From Methylobacteriaceae bacterium (lineage in GTDB: Bacteria > Pseudomonadota > Alphaproteobacteria > Rhizobiales > Beijerinckiaceae), in contig JACKJC010000005.1 of the NCBI GenBank assembly GCA_020638195.1, positions 124,001 through 188,000 of the forward strand: 64,000 nucleotides of DNA. The letters are read 5' to 3'. The position numbers were made by a program, and so were the translations under genes. The notes beneath the pieces were generated by a model. The model had not been told where the DNA came from and did no database searches. It saw only the letters and a list, made by a program, of their open reading frames with translations. This document shows positions 48,088 to 54,955 of the stretch, piece by piece (position 1 is the stretch's first letter; each line of letters begins with the position of its first letter).

Positions 48088-48462
48088 TCAGACCGGCGCG
48101 TCGACGACAGCCGGATCGAGATCGAACTCCCCCGCGACTTCGCGCAGGCGGTGCTTGAGGGTCGTGAGGTCGAATTTCAGGCCGTCAGGCTGCTTCGTGT
48201 GGTCGTGGACGATCTGCAGCTCGTCCAGCATCGTGAGACTGACGTCCTCGAGCAGCACCCCAATCTCGACATGTTCGCGCACCAGGGGAAAGATGCGATT
48301 TCCTTCGAAGGATCGGTTGTAGAGGTCGTCGGGGATGAGGGCGCCGATCGCGCACTTCTTGCCGCCTTCGCCGCGATACGCGCAGCCGTGAGGGCCGATC
48401 GACTTGCAGCCCTGGGTGAGAAGATGTCGCGCCACCGTGTCGAACGCCTGCTGATTGTCCAT
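48088..48462 (-). CDS. Cys-motif paralogue 2
   Basis: 124 residues from ATG 48462 (GGAG 8 nt upstream); an in-frame GTG at 48465 is possible. The core GCAYRGEGGKKCAIGALI is the family motif. Helical and Leu-rich C-terminal part (TLKHRLREVAGEFDLD). It overlaps paralogue 3, so the two form a tandem pair. Confidence 0.6.
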   Translation of the reverse strand: MDNQQAFDTVARHLLTQGCKSIGPHGCAYRGEGGKKCAIGALIPDDLYNRSFEGNRIFPLVREHVEIGVLLEDVSLTMLDELQIVHDHTKQPDGLKFDLTTLKHRLREVAGEFDLDPAVVDAPV

Positions 48463-48839
48463 CACACCAGCTCCATCTCAACGAACTTGATCCCGTGGCT
48501 CTCGGCGACCCGCCGCATCCGCTCGTGCAGCGACTTCGTCTTGAACCATTTGCTGTCACCGCGACGATCGATGTTCTCGTCGTGCTCGTCCTGCAGATCC
48601 TTCAGCAGCTCGTAGTGCGGCTTGAGGCGTTCCGGCAGCAGGCCCTCGCGCTTGAGGCCACCGACGCCGCCGGAATTTTCCATCTCGGGATCGTATTCGC
48701 GATCGCGGATGAGCGCGCCGACCGCGCACTTCGTGCCGTCGGGTCCGCGATAGAGGCATTTGCCGTTGTCGTTGATGGCCTGCTTGCCCTGTTCGAGCAG
48801 GTGGGCATAGACCTTGTAGAAGACTGTCGAAGCTTTCAT
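48462..48839 (-). CDS. Cys-motif paralogue 3
   Basis: 125 residues from ATG 48839, GAGGG upstream. The core CLYRGPDGTKCAVGALI and the following GLLPERLKPHYELLKDLQDEHD are shared with paralogue 4 (48%-like look by eye, not measured). Ends VEMELV, overlapping the start of paralogue 2. Function unknown. Confidence 0.6.
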   Translation of the reverse strand: MKASTVFYKVYAHLLEQGKQAINDNGKCLYRGPDGTKCAVGALIRDREYDPEMENSGGVGGLKREGLLPERLKPHYELLKDLQDEHDENIDRRGDSKWFKTKSLHERMRRVAESHGIKFVEMELV

Positions 48840-49024
48840 GGCTTTTCCCTCAGAAAGGCGATGATGATGGGGGTGGGATCGCCAGCCCGGCGCACCAAGA
48901 CCTCGGTCTCGCCGAGGCGGGCGTCGGCCATGGCGGCATGTGGATTGGCGGGGCGCCGGATGCGCACGATCTCGACCGTGAGGCCTGATCGCTCGGCGAT
49001 ACGCTGGAACTCGGACGCTTGCAC
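48836..49024 (-). CDS. Hypothetical phage protein
   Basis: 62 residues if GTG 49024 is used (GGGGG 7 nt upstream); a longer version from ATG 49057 would begin inside the box at 49050-49067. Contains GLTVEIVRIRRPANPHAAM. Not recognised. Overlaps the next gene's start by 4 bp. Confidence 0.5.
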   Translation of the reverse strand: MQASEFQRIAERSGLTVEIVRIRRPANPHAAMADARLGETEVLVRRAGDPTPIIIAFLREKP

Positions 49025-49049
49025 TGTGGTGCCCCCGGTGTTTGCTGCG

Positions 49050-49067
49050 CGTAGCATACAAGCAAAT
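49050..49067. promoter_or_regulatory. Palindromic box, variant left arm
   Basis: CGTAGC-ATACAA-GCAAAT, 25 bp before GTG 49024. Confidence 0.4.
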
Positions 49068-49084
49068 GCGCAGGCAAGTGAAAA

Positions 49085-49237
49085 TCAATCCTCGAAGAGG
49101 ATGGTGGCGCCCCACCGCTTGGCGGTTCGGCGTTTGAGGACGAAGAACCCGACGCGCTCTTCGAGCGTGCAGACGACATAGTCGTCGCCGCGCCCCATGG
49201 CGTCGAGAGCTGCGAGATTGACTTCGGTGTAGCACAT
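49085..49237 (-). CDS. Hypothetical small phage protein
   Basis: 50 residues, MCYTEVNLAALDAMGRGDDYVV then LEERVGFFVLKRRTAKRWG. AAAGGAAC precedes the ATG. Beta-rich and basic; possibly nucleic-acid binding. Not recognised. Confidence 0.5.
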   Translation of the reverse strand: MCYTEVNLAALDAMGRGDDYVVCTLEERVGFFVLKRRTAKRWGATILFED

Positions 49238-49252
49238 TGGATTTGTTCCTTT

Positions 49253-49360
49253 TCAGCCGCGCGAGCGGATCAGGTTGCGGAATGCCGAGACGGCGAGCGC
49301 GAGCCACAGGGCCGCGATGATGAGGATGCCGGCAAGGACCGGCAGGGCGACTTTGGCCAT
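49253..49360 (-). CDS. Tiny membrane peptide nested in the next gene
   Basis: 35 residues with one membrane helix (VALPVLAGILIIAALWLALAV). GGAGAAAGTC precedes the ATG. It lies in another frame within 49270-49467, like nested phage genes. Not recognised. Confidence 0.4.
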   Translation of the reverse strand: MAKVALPVLAGILIIAALWLALAVSAFRNLIRSRG

Positions 49361-49467
49361 GACTTTCTCCGGCGCCGGACGGCGCAGACGTGATCGAGCG
49401 CAAAGCCCACGAAGATCGCGAGCCAGGCGAGGGCGAAGGGGAGGGCGGGCAGCCAGTGCATCGGCAT
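49270..49467 (-). CDS. Small membrane protein, host of the nested gene
   Basis: 65 residues, MPMHWLPALPFALAWLAIFV then a basic, Ser-rich tail that overlaps the nested peptide. GAGGATGGCCTG precedes ATG 49467, overlapping the next stop (TGATG). Whether the tail is a real part is uncertain. Confidence 0.45.
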   Translation of the reverse strand: MPMHWLPALPFALAWLAIFVGFALDHVCAVRRRRKSWPKSPCRSLPASSSSRPCGSRSPSRHSAT

Positions 49468-49661
49468 CAGGCCATCCTCTCAGCCGAAACGAGGCACATC
49501 AGCATGGGCGTGCGGCGCTGGCGGTCGGGCTTGGAGCCGAGAACCTCGGCGATCATCTGGCGCACACGCGCCCCGTCGAGCGGCGGCAGGCTGGCGATCG
49601 AGCGATCGCAAATCAGCTGTTTGCTGGCGTCTTTGACGTTGATCGAGACAAACCTGACCAT
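49467..49661 (-). CDS. Hypothetical phage protein
   Basis: 64 residues from ATG 49661, GGAGAGCGCC. Begins MVRFVSINVKDASKQLICD. Mixed alpha/beta. Not recognised. Confidence 0.5.
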   Translation of the reverse strand: MVRFVSINVKDASKQLICDRSIASLPPLDGARVRQMIAEVLGSKPDRQRRTPMLMCLVSAERMA

Positions 49662-49708
49662 GGCGCTCTCCTGTTGCGCTGTTAAGTCATTGATTTGATT
49701 GATTTCAG

Positions 49709-49780
49709 TTCAAGCGCACGCTTAAGCGGGCGACATGCGTCCGCTTGCAATGCACTTAAGCGTAATTCAAGCGCACGCTT
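49709..49780. repeat. Direct repeat of TTCAAGCGCACGCTT in a box-like cluster
   Basis: TTCAAGCGCACGCTT occurs at 49709-49723 and 49766-49780, with two nearby TTAAGCG cores (near 49723 and 49756). ATTCAAGCGCA resembles the right half of the palindromic box. It lies between two leftward genes and may be a regulatory cluster. Confidence 0.5.
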
Positions 49781-49782
49781 GC

Positions 49783-49908
49783 TCAGCCGAAGGCGGCGAG
49801 CCGCTTGAACTTGGAGGTCCGGCGCATGTCGCGCAGTTCGTCCCAGCGGTTGCGCCGCTGGGCTGCCGTGGCGAGGCGCCATTCCATGACGTGGGCGTCG
49901 TATTGCAT
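49783..49908 (-). CDS. Small basic protein
   Basis: 41 residues: MQYDAHVMEWRLATAAQRR and an Arg/Lys-rich end. GGAGGACATC precedes ATG 49908. Not recognised. Confidence 0.5.
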   Translation of the reverse strand: MQYDAHVMEWRLATAAQRRNRWDELRDMRRTSKFKRLAAFG

Positions 49909-49917
49909 GATGTCCTC

Positions 49918-50022
49918 CTATCCAAACACGATGCCGAGGGCGACGGCGACCGCGAACAGATGTATGTTGGCGTGGGGGCCGATCGACTGGCGCGCGGCTT
50001 CGAGGGCGATGGTCTTGCTCAT
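49918..50022 (-). CDS. Small protein ending GIVFG, paralogue A
   Basis: 34 residues, MSKTIALEAARQSIGPHAN ... VALGIVFG. GGAGGAGGC precedes the ATG, which overlaps the next stop. The end resembles 51012-51203 (IGP...GIVFG). Function unknown. Confidence 0.5.
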   Translation of the reverse strand: MSKTIALEAARQSIGPHANIHLFAVAVALGIVFG

Positions 50023-50402
50023 GCCTCCTCCTCGGGCGCAGGCGTGAAGGAGAGGCCGTGACCACTGGCGATCGAGGCAAAGTGCGCGTTGAGCGAGGCG
50101 CGAACGAAGCGGCCATAGGCGCGCTCGATGTAGGTATCGTGCGCATTTTGAAGGGTTTTCAGCAGATTGATGTGCGGCAGCAACCGTTCGGGCAGCATGC
50201 CGCACGCCTTCAAGCCTGTGACGTTGGTGAATTCCATGTCGTCGGAATATTCGGCGTCGAGGATCAGGCAGCCGACCGCACAGGACATATTGTTTACGCC
50301 GCGATAGGCGCATGTGGGGTCTGACGTTTTCTTGATCAGCGCCGGACCGCCCTGCTTGACCAGATGGTCGTAGACGGTGTCGAGGATCTGCTGTGCGTCC
50401 AT
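50019..50402 (-). CDS. Cys-motif paralogue 4
   Basis: 127 residues from ATG 50402 (GGAGCAGACCC). Family core CAYRGVNNMSCAVGCLI and GMLPERLLPHINLLKTLQNAHD, shared with paralogue 3. Ends with an acidic PAPEEEA tail. Function unknown. Confidence 0.6.
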   Translation of the reverse strand: MDAQQILDTVYDHLVKQGGPALIKKTSDPTCAYRGVNNMSCAVGCLILDAEYSDDMEFTNVTGLKACGMLPERLLPHINLLKTLQNAHDTYIERAYGRFVRASLNAHFASIASGHGLSFTPAPEEEA

Positions 50403-50414
50403 GGGTCTGCTCCT

Positions 50415-50789
50415 TCAGAAGCGTGCGACGGGGAGGTCGAGCGGGCGGATGATGTCGAGGACGGTGACGTGGCAAGAGTCGAACGTGACCTGCGTCGCGC
50501 CGACGTTGACGCGATCGTCGGGCACCTCGAAGATGCGGATCTCGCGGCCGTTCTCCTGCAGCCAGCGGCGCTGGGGCAGGTTGAACCAGTCGTCGAGCTG
50601 TTCGGGGCTGATGCAGCCGCACAGCCACGGGCCGCCGTAATCCAGCCCTTCCTCGGACGGGCATGGATGGCGCCACGGATTGGCGCCCCAGCACAGTTCG
50701 ATCGGCATCTGGTTGAGGACGCCGTTGTCGTCGGGGCCGCCGCGAAACACGCCGTTCGCATTGCTGTCGACCATGCGGTAGATTTTCAT
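50415..50789 (-). CDS. Hypothetical phage protein
   Basis: 124 residues, MKIYRMVDSNANGVFRGG then ELCWGANPWRHPCPSEEG and GGPWLCGCISPEQLDDWFNLP. Several Cys and Trp, possibly a metal-binding fold. Not recognised. Confidence 0.5.
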   Translation of the reverse strand: MKIYRMVDSNANGVFRGGPDDNGVLNQMPIELCWGANPWRHPCPSEEGLDYGGPWLCGCISPEQLDDWFNLPQRRWLQENGREIRIFEVPDDRVNVGATQVTFDSCHVTVLDIIRPLDLPVARF

Positions 50790-51011
50790 CGGATCGATCC
50801 GTGCGCTTGAATTCGTGAGCCTTTTTAAGCGGATGCTCAGCGCGTGACGCTTTGGGCGCGTCCAGCCTCGTCCGGTCCCAACTCGGGGCCGTGTCCATCG
50901 TCATGGTGGGTCGCCGTCATTGCCCCTCAACCGCACGGGAACGGGTCAGGCAGGGCTCGGGCGTCTTTGGTCCCGTGGCATCCGCACCCACACGGGATGC
51001 GGAATGGCCGA
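50790..51011. other. Short intergenic region
   Basis: 222 bp with GTGCGCTTGAATTC, a half-site-like sequence, and TTAAGCGG. A possible 27-residue leftward ORF at 50837-50920 (GAGGGGCA upstream) is not supported strongly enough to annotate. Confidence 0.35.
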
Positions 51012-51203
51012 TCAGCCGAAGACGATGCCCATCTTGACGGCGGCGTCCTGAAAGCCGCTCTCGCGGCAGCCGCGCGGGCCGATCGCCTCGGCCGCGAACT
51101 GGACGGCGAAATAGGTCGTATCCTCGATCCGGTTGGAGATCGGCAGATGCGCCCAGGAGCCGACTTCGGCCCACCAGTGGCGGATGACATACATGACGAC
51201 CAT
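51012..51203 (-). CDS. Small protein ending GIVFG, paralogue B
   Basis: 63 residues, MVVMYVIRHWWAEVG start and IGPRGCRESGFQDAAVKMGIVFG end, resembling 49918-50022. AGGAGCAAGCC precedes ATG 51203. Unknown function. Confidence 0.5.
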   Translation of the reverse strand: MVVMYVIRHWWAEVGSWAHLPISNRIEDTTYFAVQFAAEAIGPRGCRESGFQDAAVKMGIVFG

Positions 51204-51851
51204 GGCTTGCTCCTGCGGTTGAAAATCCTGCATAATTCCGCCCGATGTTGCACATCGTTTCGGCGTTATGCTGTTGTAGATAAAGGGACTTCCGTTTTTC
51301 GGAATTACGCCGAGCGGAAATTGACGAAAACCCACCCGAGGCGATGGGTTTTCGTGAATTTCCAGAGAGCGGATTGAAGGCGTCGAGGACGACGATGGGC
51401 CTGAAATTTTGGTGGGCCGCAACCGTCTGAAGCACCTCACCCCATAGAGAAACACATAGAGGGAGATAGCCGGACCAACCCATTTGATAGGGGAGGGGTC
51501 TTGAGCTTCAATCCCTTGCAATCCCTCGGCTTGGCCAGCAACCGGACCACAGAACCCAGCCAGCCGAGGGACGCAGGTTGTCGGTTCAGCACCGACGATA
51601 GGCGACGACGCCGACGATGAGCCTGTAAGGACGTCATCTGTCGTTGAGGGTGTGGCTCACGCCCATAGGGTCAGGTAGGGGGTGGGGGCCGTCGTCCCTC
51701 TTCCTGCGTCGCCGCAAAAGACAAAATCGCAACCGAAACAACCCTGAAACACAAGATGTAGGGGTTGAGCGGTTGTATTTTCCCCGGAATGGTCAAATTC
51801 ACGGGGGTAATACCAACCTCAGGTTGTATGGCAGGTTGAAACCTACCATAT
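51204..51851. other. Non-coding region with strong hairpins
   Basis: 648 bp without a credible gene. It has TTCCG-TTTTT-CGGAA (51290-51304), an 11-bp inverted repeat (51324-51355), GTCGGT-TCAGC-ACCGAC near 51580 and a CAACCC/GGGTTG pair near 51735. AT content is moderate. It separates leftward genes, so it may be a leader or small-RNA region, or an origin. Confidence 0.5.
51324..51355. repeat. Perfect 11-bp inverted repeat
   Basis: ACGAAAACCCA (51324-51334) and TGGGTTTTCGT (51345-51355), 10-nt loop. It could be a bidirectional terminator (A and T runs in the stem) or a protein site. On the minus strand it lies between two leftward gene groups. Confidence 0.6.
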
Positions 51852-52100
51852 CTAGTGGACAGCCCAGCGCTTGCAGCGCCCGTGGCCGCGCTTGATCGGC
51901 GCGACGAACTTCAGCCGGACCGTCGTCGAGCCGGGCGGATCGCGCCCGTCGTGAACGTGATCGGCCATCGCCCGGTCGTAACCGGCGTTGAGGGCGTGGG
52001 CGCGGATCTCGGCAATATGGGGCTTGTGGCCCCATGCGTCGATCGGACACGGCTTGTCGTCCCAGTCGGGCTGGGAGAGATCGCGCAGGATCTTGGGCAT
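51852..52100 (-). CDS. Hypothetical phage protein
   Basis: 82 residues from ATG 52100 (GGGGG 5 nt). KILRDLSQPDWDDKPCPIDAWG at the start. Basic C-terminus. Not recognised. TGATG overlap with its upstream neighbour. Confidence 0.5.
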   Translation of the reverse strand: MPKILRDLSQPDWDDKPCPIDAWGHKPHIAEIRAHALNAGYDRAMADHVHDGRDPPGSTTVRLKFVAPIKRGHGRCKRWAVH

Positions 52101-52330
52101 CACTGCCCCCGATTGGCGAAGCCGCGCAGCTCGTCGGGCGCCAGTTCGCTGATGATGGCCGGATCAAAACCGATCGAGACGTGCCGGTAGATGCGCATCT
52201 GCACATGTATGGCGCGCTGCAGGCGGTCGAGCGCGATGTTGGCGTTCGGCGCCCATGTCCGGGAGACGACTTCGCCATATCGCTTGGCGACGCACTCATA
52301 CTGGACGTATTCAGGGCGAACATGCGCCAT
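52100..52330 (-). CDS. Hypothetical phage protein
   Basis: 76 residues from ATG 52330 (CAGGAG), YVQYECVAKRYGEVV then RAIHVQMRIYRHVS. Basic, beta-rich. Not recognised. Confidence 0.5.
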   Translation of the reverse strand: MAHVRPEYVQYECVAKRYGEVVSRTWAPNANIALDRLQRAIHVQMRIYRHVSIGFDPAIISELAPDELRGFANRGQ

Positions 52331-52359
52331 GACGATCTCCTGATTTTTGGGGGTGGGGG

Positions 52360-52375
52360 TCAGCCGTTCGGCTGA
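52360..52375. repeat. Short perfect hairpin
   Basis: TCAGCCG-TT-CGGCTGA, 7-bp stem, second of four hairpins in the leader of 52330. Confidence 0.55.
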
Positions 52376-52414
52376 TCTGGCCGGACCGATCGAAAGCTGC
52401 GATCCGGCCAGATC
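52374..52414. repeat. Perfect 12-bp inverted repeat
   Basis: GATCTGGCCGGA (52374-52385) and TCCGGCCAGATC (52403-52414), 17-nt centre. It overlaps the previous hairpin by two bases, so they are alternative structures. It may be an attenuator or operator before the next leftward genes. Confidence 0.6.
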
Positions 52415-52446
52415 AATCGAGAGGTTGAAAATCCGGCAGGGGCCGG

Positions 52447-52469
52447 AAAAAAGCGCGCTCAAGGCGCGC
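52447..52469 (-). terminator. Rho-independent terminator of the 272-residue gene
   Basis: On the minus strand GCGCGC-CTTGA-GCGCGC is followed by TTTTTT. It lies 54 bp below the stop of the gene at 52523, so this gene would end as its own transcript. Confidence 0.85.
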
Positions 52470-52475
52470 AGAAGC

Positions 52476-52497
52476 CCCCGGCGGTTTCCCGCCGGGG
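52476..52497. repeat. GC-rich hairpin before the terminator
   Basis: CCCCGGCGG-TTTC-CCGCCGGGG, 9-bp stem, between the gene end (52523) and the terminator at 52447-52469. It may protect the mRNA end. Confidence 0.6.
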
Positions 52498-52522
52498 TTG
52501 TGTGTGTCTCGGATTTGGCGGC

Positions 52523-53341
52523 TTAGGCCGCCTCTTCCTGCAATTCGTCGTCGGTTTCGTCCGAGTCGTCGGCGCCGATTGCGTCGGACAAGGCCGCCGC
52601 ATCGGCCTGCAATTCGGCCGCACGCGTGGTTGCCAGCGCTGCAATGCGCAGCAAGGCGTCGGCGTCCGTCAACGCGGCCTTGCCGATAAGCTTGGCCATG
52701 CGCGCCCAAACGTCAGGCTTGTCTTGTTCGCTCTTCTCTTCCGAAAGAGCGGATTCGACGGCGGAATATGTATCGCCGTAAGTGTCGGCGATGAATCGCG
52801 CCCAATAATCCGCCCGCGCATCGTCGGCATTCATTTGCGCCATGTGGCGCAACGTGTCGGCGTAATTAGTCGACGCATGAGCGACAATCGCCCGTCCAAG
52901 CTTGGAAACCTTGGCAAAGCCTTCCTTCACTTTGCGGCCTTTGCCATCCTTCAGATAGGATTGGACCATCTTGACGCGCGTTTCATGCGTCCGAATGATC
53001 CGAATCTGCGACTCGAACGCGTCCGAGTCCCGGAAACATCCGACTCCCTGATAGGCCGCGCGGGCTTTCATGGTTCGCCACGCGTCCGACCATGCGGCCT
53101 TGGCTGTTTCGCCTTCACCGGCGCCAGCCTTGTATTCGCCCGCGTTCATGGCGCGACCAACCTTGACGGCCGCGATCATGGTCACGGTTGCGGTTGCGTT
53201 CAAAGCAGCGGCATAGAAGGCCGCGTTGGCCTTGTCCGAACCGGCCAGCCCGTCGATTGCCTTCTGCATGGAAACCGCCTGCACGCCAAACTTGCGCGCG
53301 TCGGTGGCGATTGCGTTGGCCTTGTCTGTCTTGAAAGTCAT
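52523..53341 (-). CDS. Abundant-looking helical protein of unknown function
   Basis: 272 residues, first gene left of the divergent region. It is helical with many Ala/Lys/Asp residues; it starts MTFKTDKANAIATDARKFG and ends in an acidic DADALLRIAALATTRAAELQADAA region and DETDDELQEEAA tail. It is preceded by a strong GGAACGGGAC-type leader (GGAAGGAACGGGAC) and followed by a terminator, suggesting separate, high expression. It might be a host-binding or inhibitor protein; no family is recognised. Confidence 0.6.
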   Translation of the reverse strand: MTFKTDKANAIATDARKFGVQAVSMQKAIDGLAGSDKANAAFYAAALNATATVTMIAAVKVGRAMNAGEYKAGAGEGETAKAAWSDAWRTMKARAAYQGVGCFRDSDAFESQIRIIRTHETRVKMVQSYLKDGKGRKVKEGFAKVSKLGRAIVAHASTNYADTLRHMAQMNADDARADYWARFIADTYGDTYSAVESALSEEKSEQDKPDVWARMAKLIGKAALTDADALLRIAALATTRAAELQADAAALSDAIGADDSDETDDELQEEAA

Positions 53342-53770
53342 GTCCCGTTCCTTCCTCTGCTAGTTTCCGGCGGCGCCGGAAGAAATGCTTGATTAGGCAA
53401 GCCTCCCCCGTTCGCTCAAAGCATTGGCTTTGAGACGTCACGCCATAGCGGCGCCAAGGGAACCATGATAATCAAGCAACCATATCAACCTACCTTGTTA
53501 TACAACCTAGAATGCAAACCTAGTTGCAGGCGTTTGCATTTAGAAGCGCTAGTTTTGCATGGCTGCTATGCAATGCAAACAAATCACAACATTCAAATAC
53601 TTGTATATGAGCACGCGAGCAGCGATCGGCATAGCCTTGCCAGATAGCATCTAGGATCAATTCTAGGCCATGCTGCGCGGCCTTGCTTGCGTGTTTGGTA
53701 TGGACATAGCGCGCGCGAATTGCGCCAGTCCTAGAGCCTGCCAGAGCATCCACATACTTCTAGATATTTG

Positions 53771-53804
53771 AATGTGTGACACATGAACACATTCGGTTTT
53801 TTTT
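53771..53804 (+). terminator. Weak stem followed by T8
   Basis: AATGTGT-N9-ACACATT followed by CGG and TTTTTTTT (53797-53804) reads as a rightward terminator, with a 7-bp AT-rich stem. No gene is upstream on that strand in this window, so it may end a short RNA. Confidence 0.4.
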
Positions 53805-54036
53805 ATATGAACAAGGTGGGGGTGTGGGCCAACCCCCCTACACCAGCGACCAAACAAAAGGCCTTTAATTCCAGCCACATCGCCGCCCCAAAGGGGGTGG
53901 CCTCCAGAAAAGGGCGGCCTGTTCCAGACGCCATAGGCGAGCGAAAATCGCAAAAGGGGCCCTGAAAAATTTGCGCGCGAGCGCTTCGCGCTCATTTGCA
54001 CGAAACCAACATCGCGGCGGCTCCGCTGGAGTCTGC

Positions 54037-54054
54037 GTTTGCATTCATGCTAAT
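54037..54054. promoter_or_regulatory. Palindromic box, variant right arm, rightward gene
   Basis: GTTTGC-ATTCAT-GCTAAT, 25 bp before the rightward ATG 54080. The conserved arm is again on the upstream side of the gene, which matches the leftward sites. Confidence 0.5.
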
Positions 54055-54079
54055 GTCCGGCATCCGAAGGAGGATGCTG

Positions 54080-54403
54080 ATGCAAACCCGAGCAATTCTG
54101 ACCAAGGCCCGAGAGCTGGTCACGGCCGGCTGGACCCAAAGCGTCAACGCGGTCGACGAGAACGACGAGGAAGTGACCACGTCCGATAGCACGGCCTGCA
54201 AGTTCTGCGTCTACGGCGCGATCTTCGCCGCTTCGCAGCGCCTCGGATACGCCCCATACAGCCAGCGCGCCGTCGACGCCTTCAGCCAGGCCATGTTCGG
54301 CAACGTGTCCGGCCTGATCGCCGGCTGGAACGACGCGCCCGAGCGCACCCAGGCCGATGTCGTGGCCGCCTTCGACAAGGCGATCGCGGAGGCCGGCCAG
54401 TGA
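54080..54403 (+). CDS. DUF6197-like protein 1
   Basis: 107 residues from ATG 54080, GGAGG 6 nt upstream. AILTKARELVTAGWTQS, a Cys-Val-Tyr-Gly-Ala-Ile core (CKFCVYGAIFAAS) and WNDAPERTQADVVAAFDKAI follow the DUF6197 plan. Function unknown. The next gene (54400) is its tandem paralogue; stop and start overlap as GTGA. Confidence 0.65.
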   Translation: MQTRAILTKARELVTAGWTQSVNAVDENDEEVTTSDSTACKFCVYGAIFAASQRLGYAPYSQRAVDAFSQAMFGNVSGLIAGWNDAPERTQADVVAAFDKAIAEAGQ

Positions 54404-54726
54404 GCGACAAACTGAAACAGGCGCGAGACCTGATCGCGGCAGGCTGGACCCAGCTCTCCTACGACAGGATCGTTGACGACAAGCAATGCTATTGCGCAGC
54501 CGGCGCGATCATCGAGACCTACGCCCCCTGGATGGCAAAACCCTCCGAGCGCGACCATGTCGGTTGCGAAATCGCATTGCGCCGCCTCGCCAAGACGCTC
54601 GTGCCGGACCTGGATGGCCAGGACATCGCGCAGGGCGTCATCGTCAACTGGAACGACACGCCCGGACGCACCCAGGATGAAGTGCTCGCAGCCTTCGACA
54701 AGGCGATCGAGGAGGGCGCAGCCTGA
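54400..54726 (+). CDS. DUF6197-like protein 2
   Basis: 108 residues from GTG 54400. ARDLIAAGWTQLSYDR, CYCAAGAIIETY and VNWNDTPGRTQDEVLAAFDKAI repeat the plan of 54080. Cys-Ala-x-Gly-Ala-Ile-Ile resembles the CAVGxLI core of the four Cys-motif paralogues. Unknown function. Confidence 0.65.
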   Translation: MSDKLKQARDLIAAGWTQLSYDRIVDDKQCYCAAGAIIETYAPWMAKPSERDHVGCEIALRRLAKTLVPDLDGQDIAQGVIVNWNDTPGRTQDEVLAAFDKAIEEGAA

Positions 54727-54821
54727 TGTCGTCCATCCTGATCTGCATCGGCATACTCGCGATGATCCATGGCCACGTTTTCGCCGGCTGGTTCATTTGT
54801 CTGGCAGGGCTGAGCTGGTGA
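54726..54821 (+). CDS. Tiny membrane protein
   Basis: 31 residues, MSSILICIGILAMIHGHVFAG then FICLAGLSW. TGATG overlap upstream. Membrane peptide of unknown role. Confidence 0.45.
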   Translation: MSSILICIGILAMIHGHVFAGWFICLAGLSW

Positions 54822-54955
54822 GCGACCAGATCGTGACCTGTGGCGCCTTCGCCACCTTCTCCGCGCTGCTCTTTGTCGCCCATGTGGGATCGATCTTTGG
54901 CGGCCTCGACCTTGTCTGTATGGCGATCTGGCTCGTTCACCTGAGGAACGCCTGA
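54818..54955 (+). CDS. Small membrane protein
   Basis: 45 residues from GTG 54818, GTGA overlap. Two hydrophobic segments (TFSALLFVAHVGSIFGG and LVCMAIWLVHL). Unknown. Confidence 0.45.
   Translation: MSDQIVTCGAFATFSALLFVAHVGSIFGGLDLVCMAIWLVHLRNA

Larger units (their letters stand above)
53342..54079. promoter_or_regulatory. Divergent non-coding control region
   Basis: 738 bp between the leftward 53341 gene and the rightward 54080 gene. It is AT-rich near 53480-53820 and contains seven CTAG tetramers (about 53509-53760), several TTTGCAT/ATGCAAA elements (53511-53578), TTTTGCATGGCTGCTATGCAA (inverted TTGCAT-N7-ATGCAA), a T8 tract and hairpins (GAGCG-CTTCG-CGCTC near 53978). The promoters for both arms must lie here. 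CTAG is rare in most bacterial DNA, so its density is a signal. Confidence 0.55.

Noticed and set aside
50837..50920. 27-residue leftward ORF with GAGGGG upstream
   Set aside because: Too short to distinguish from chance; no coupling with neighbours.
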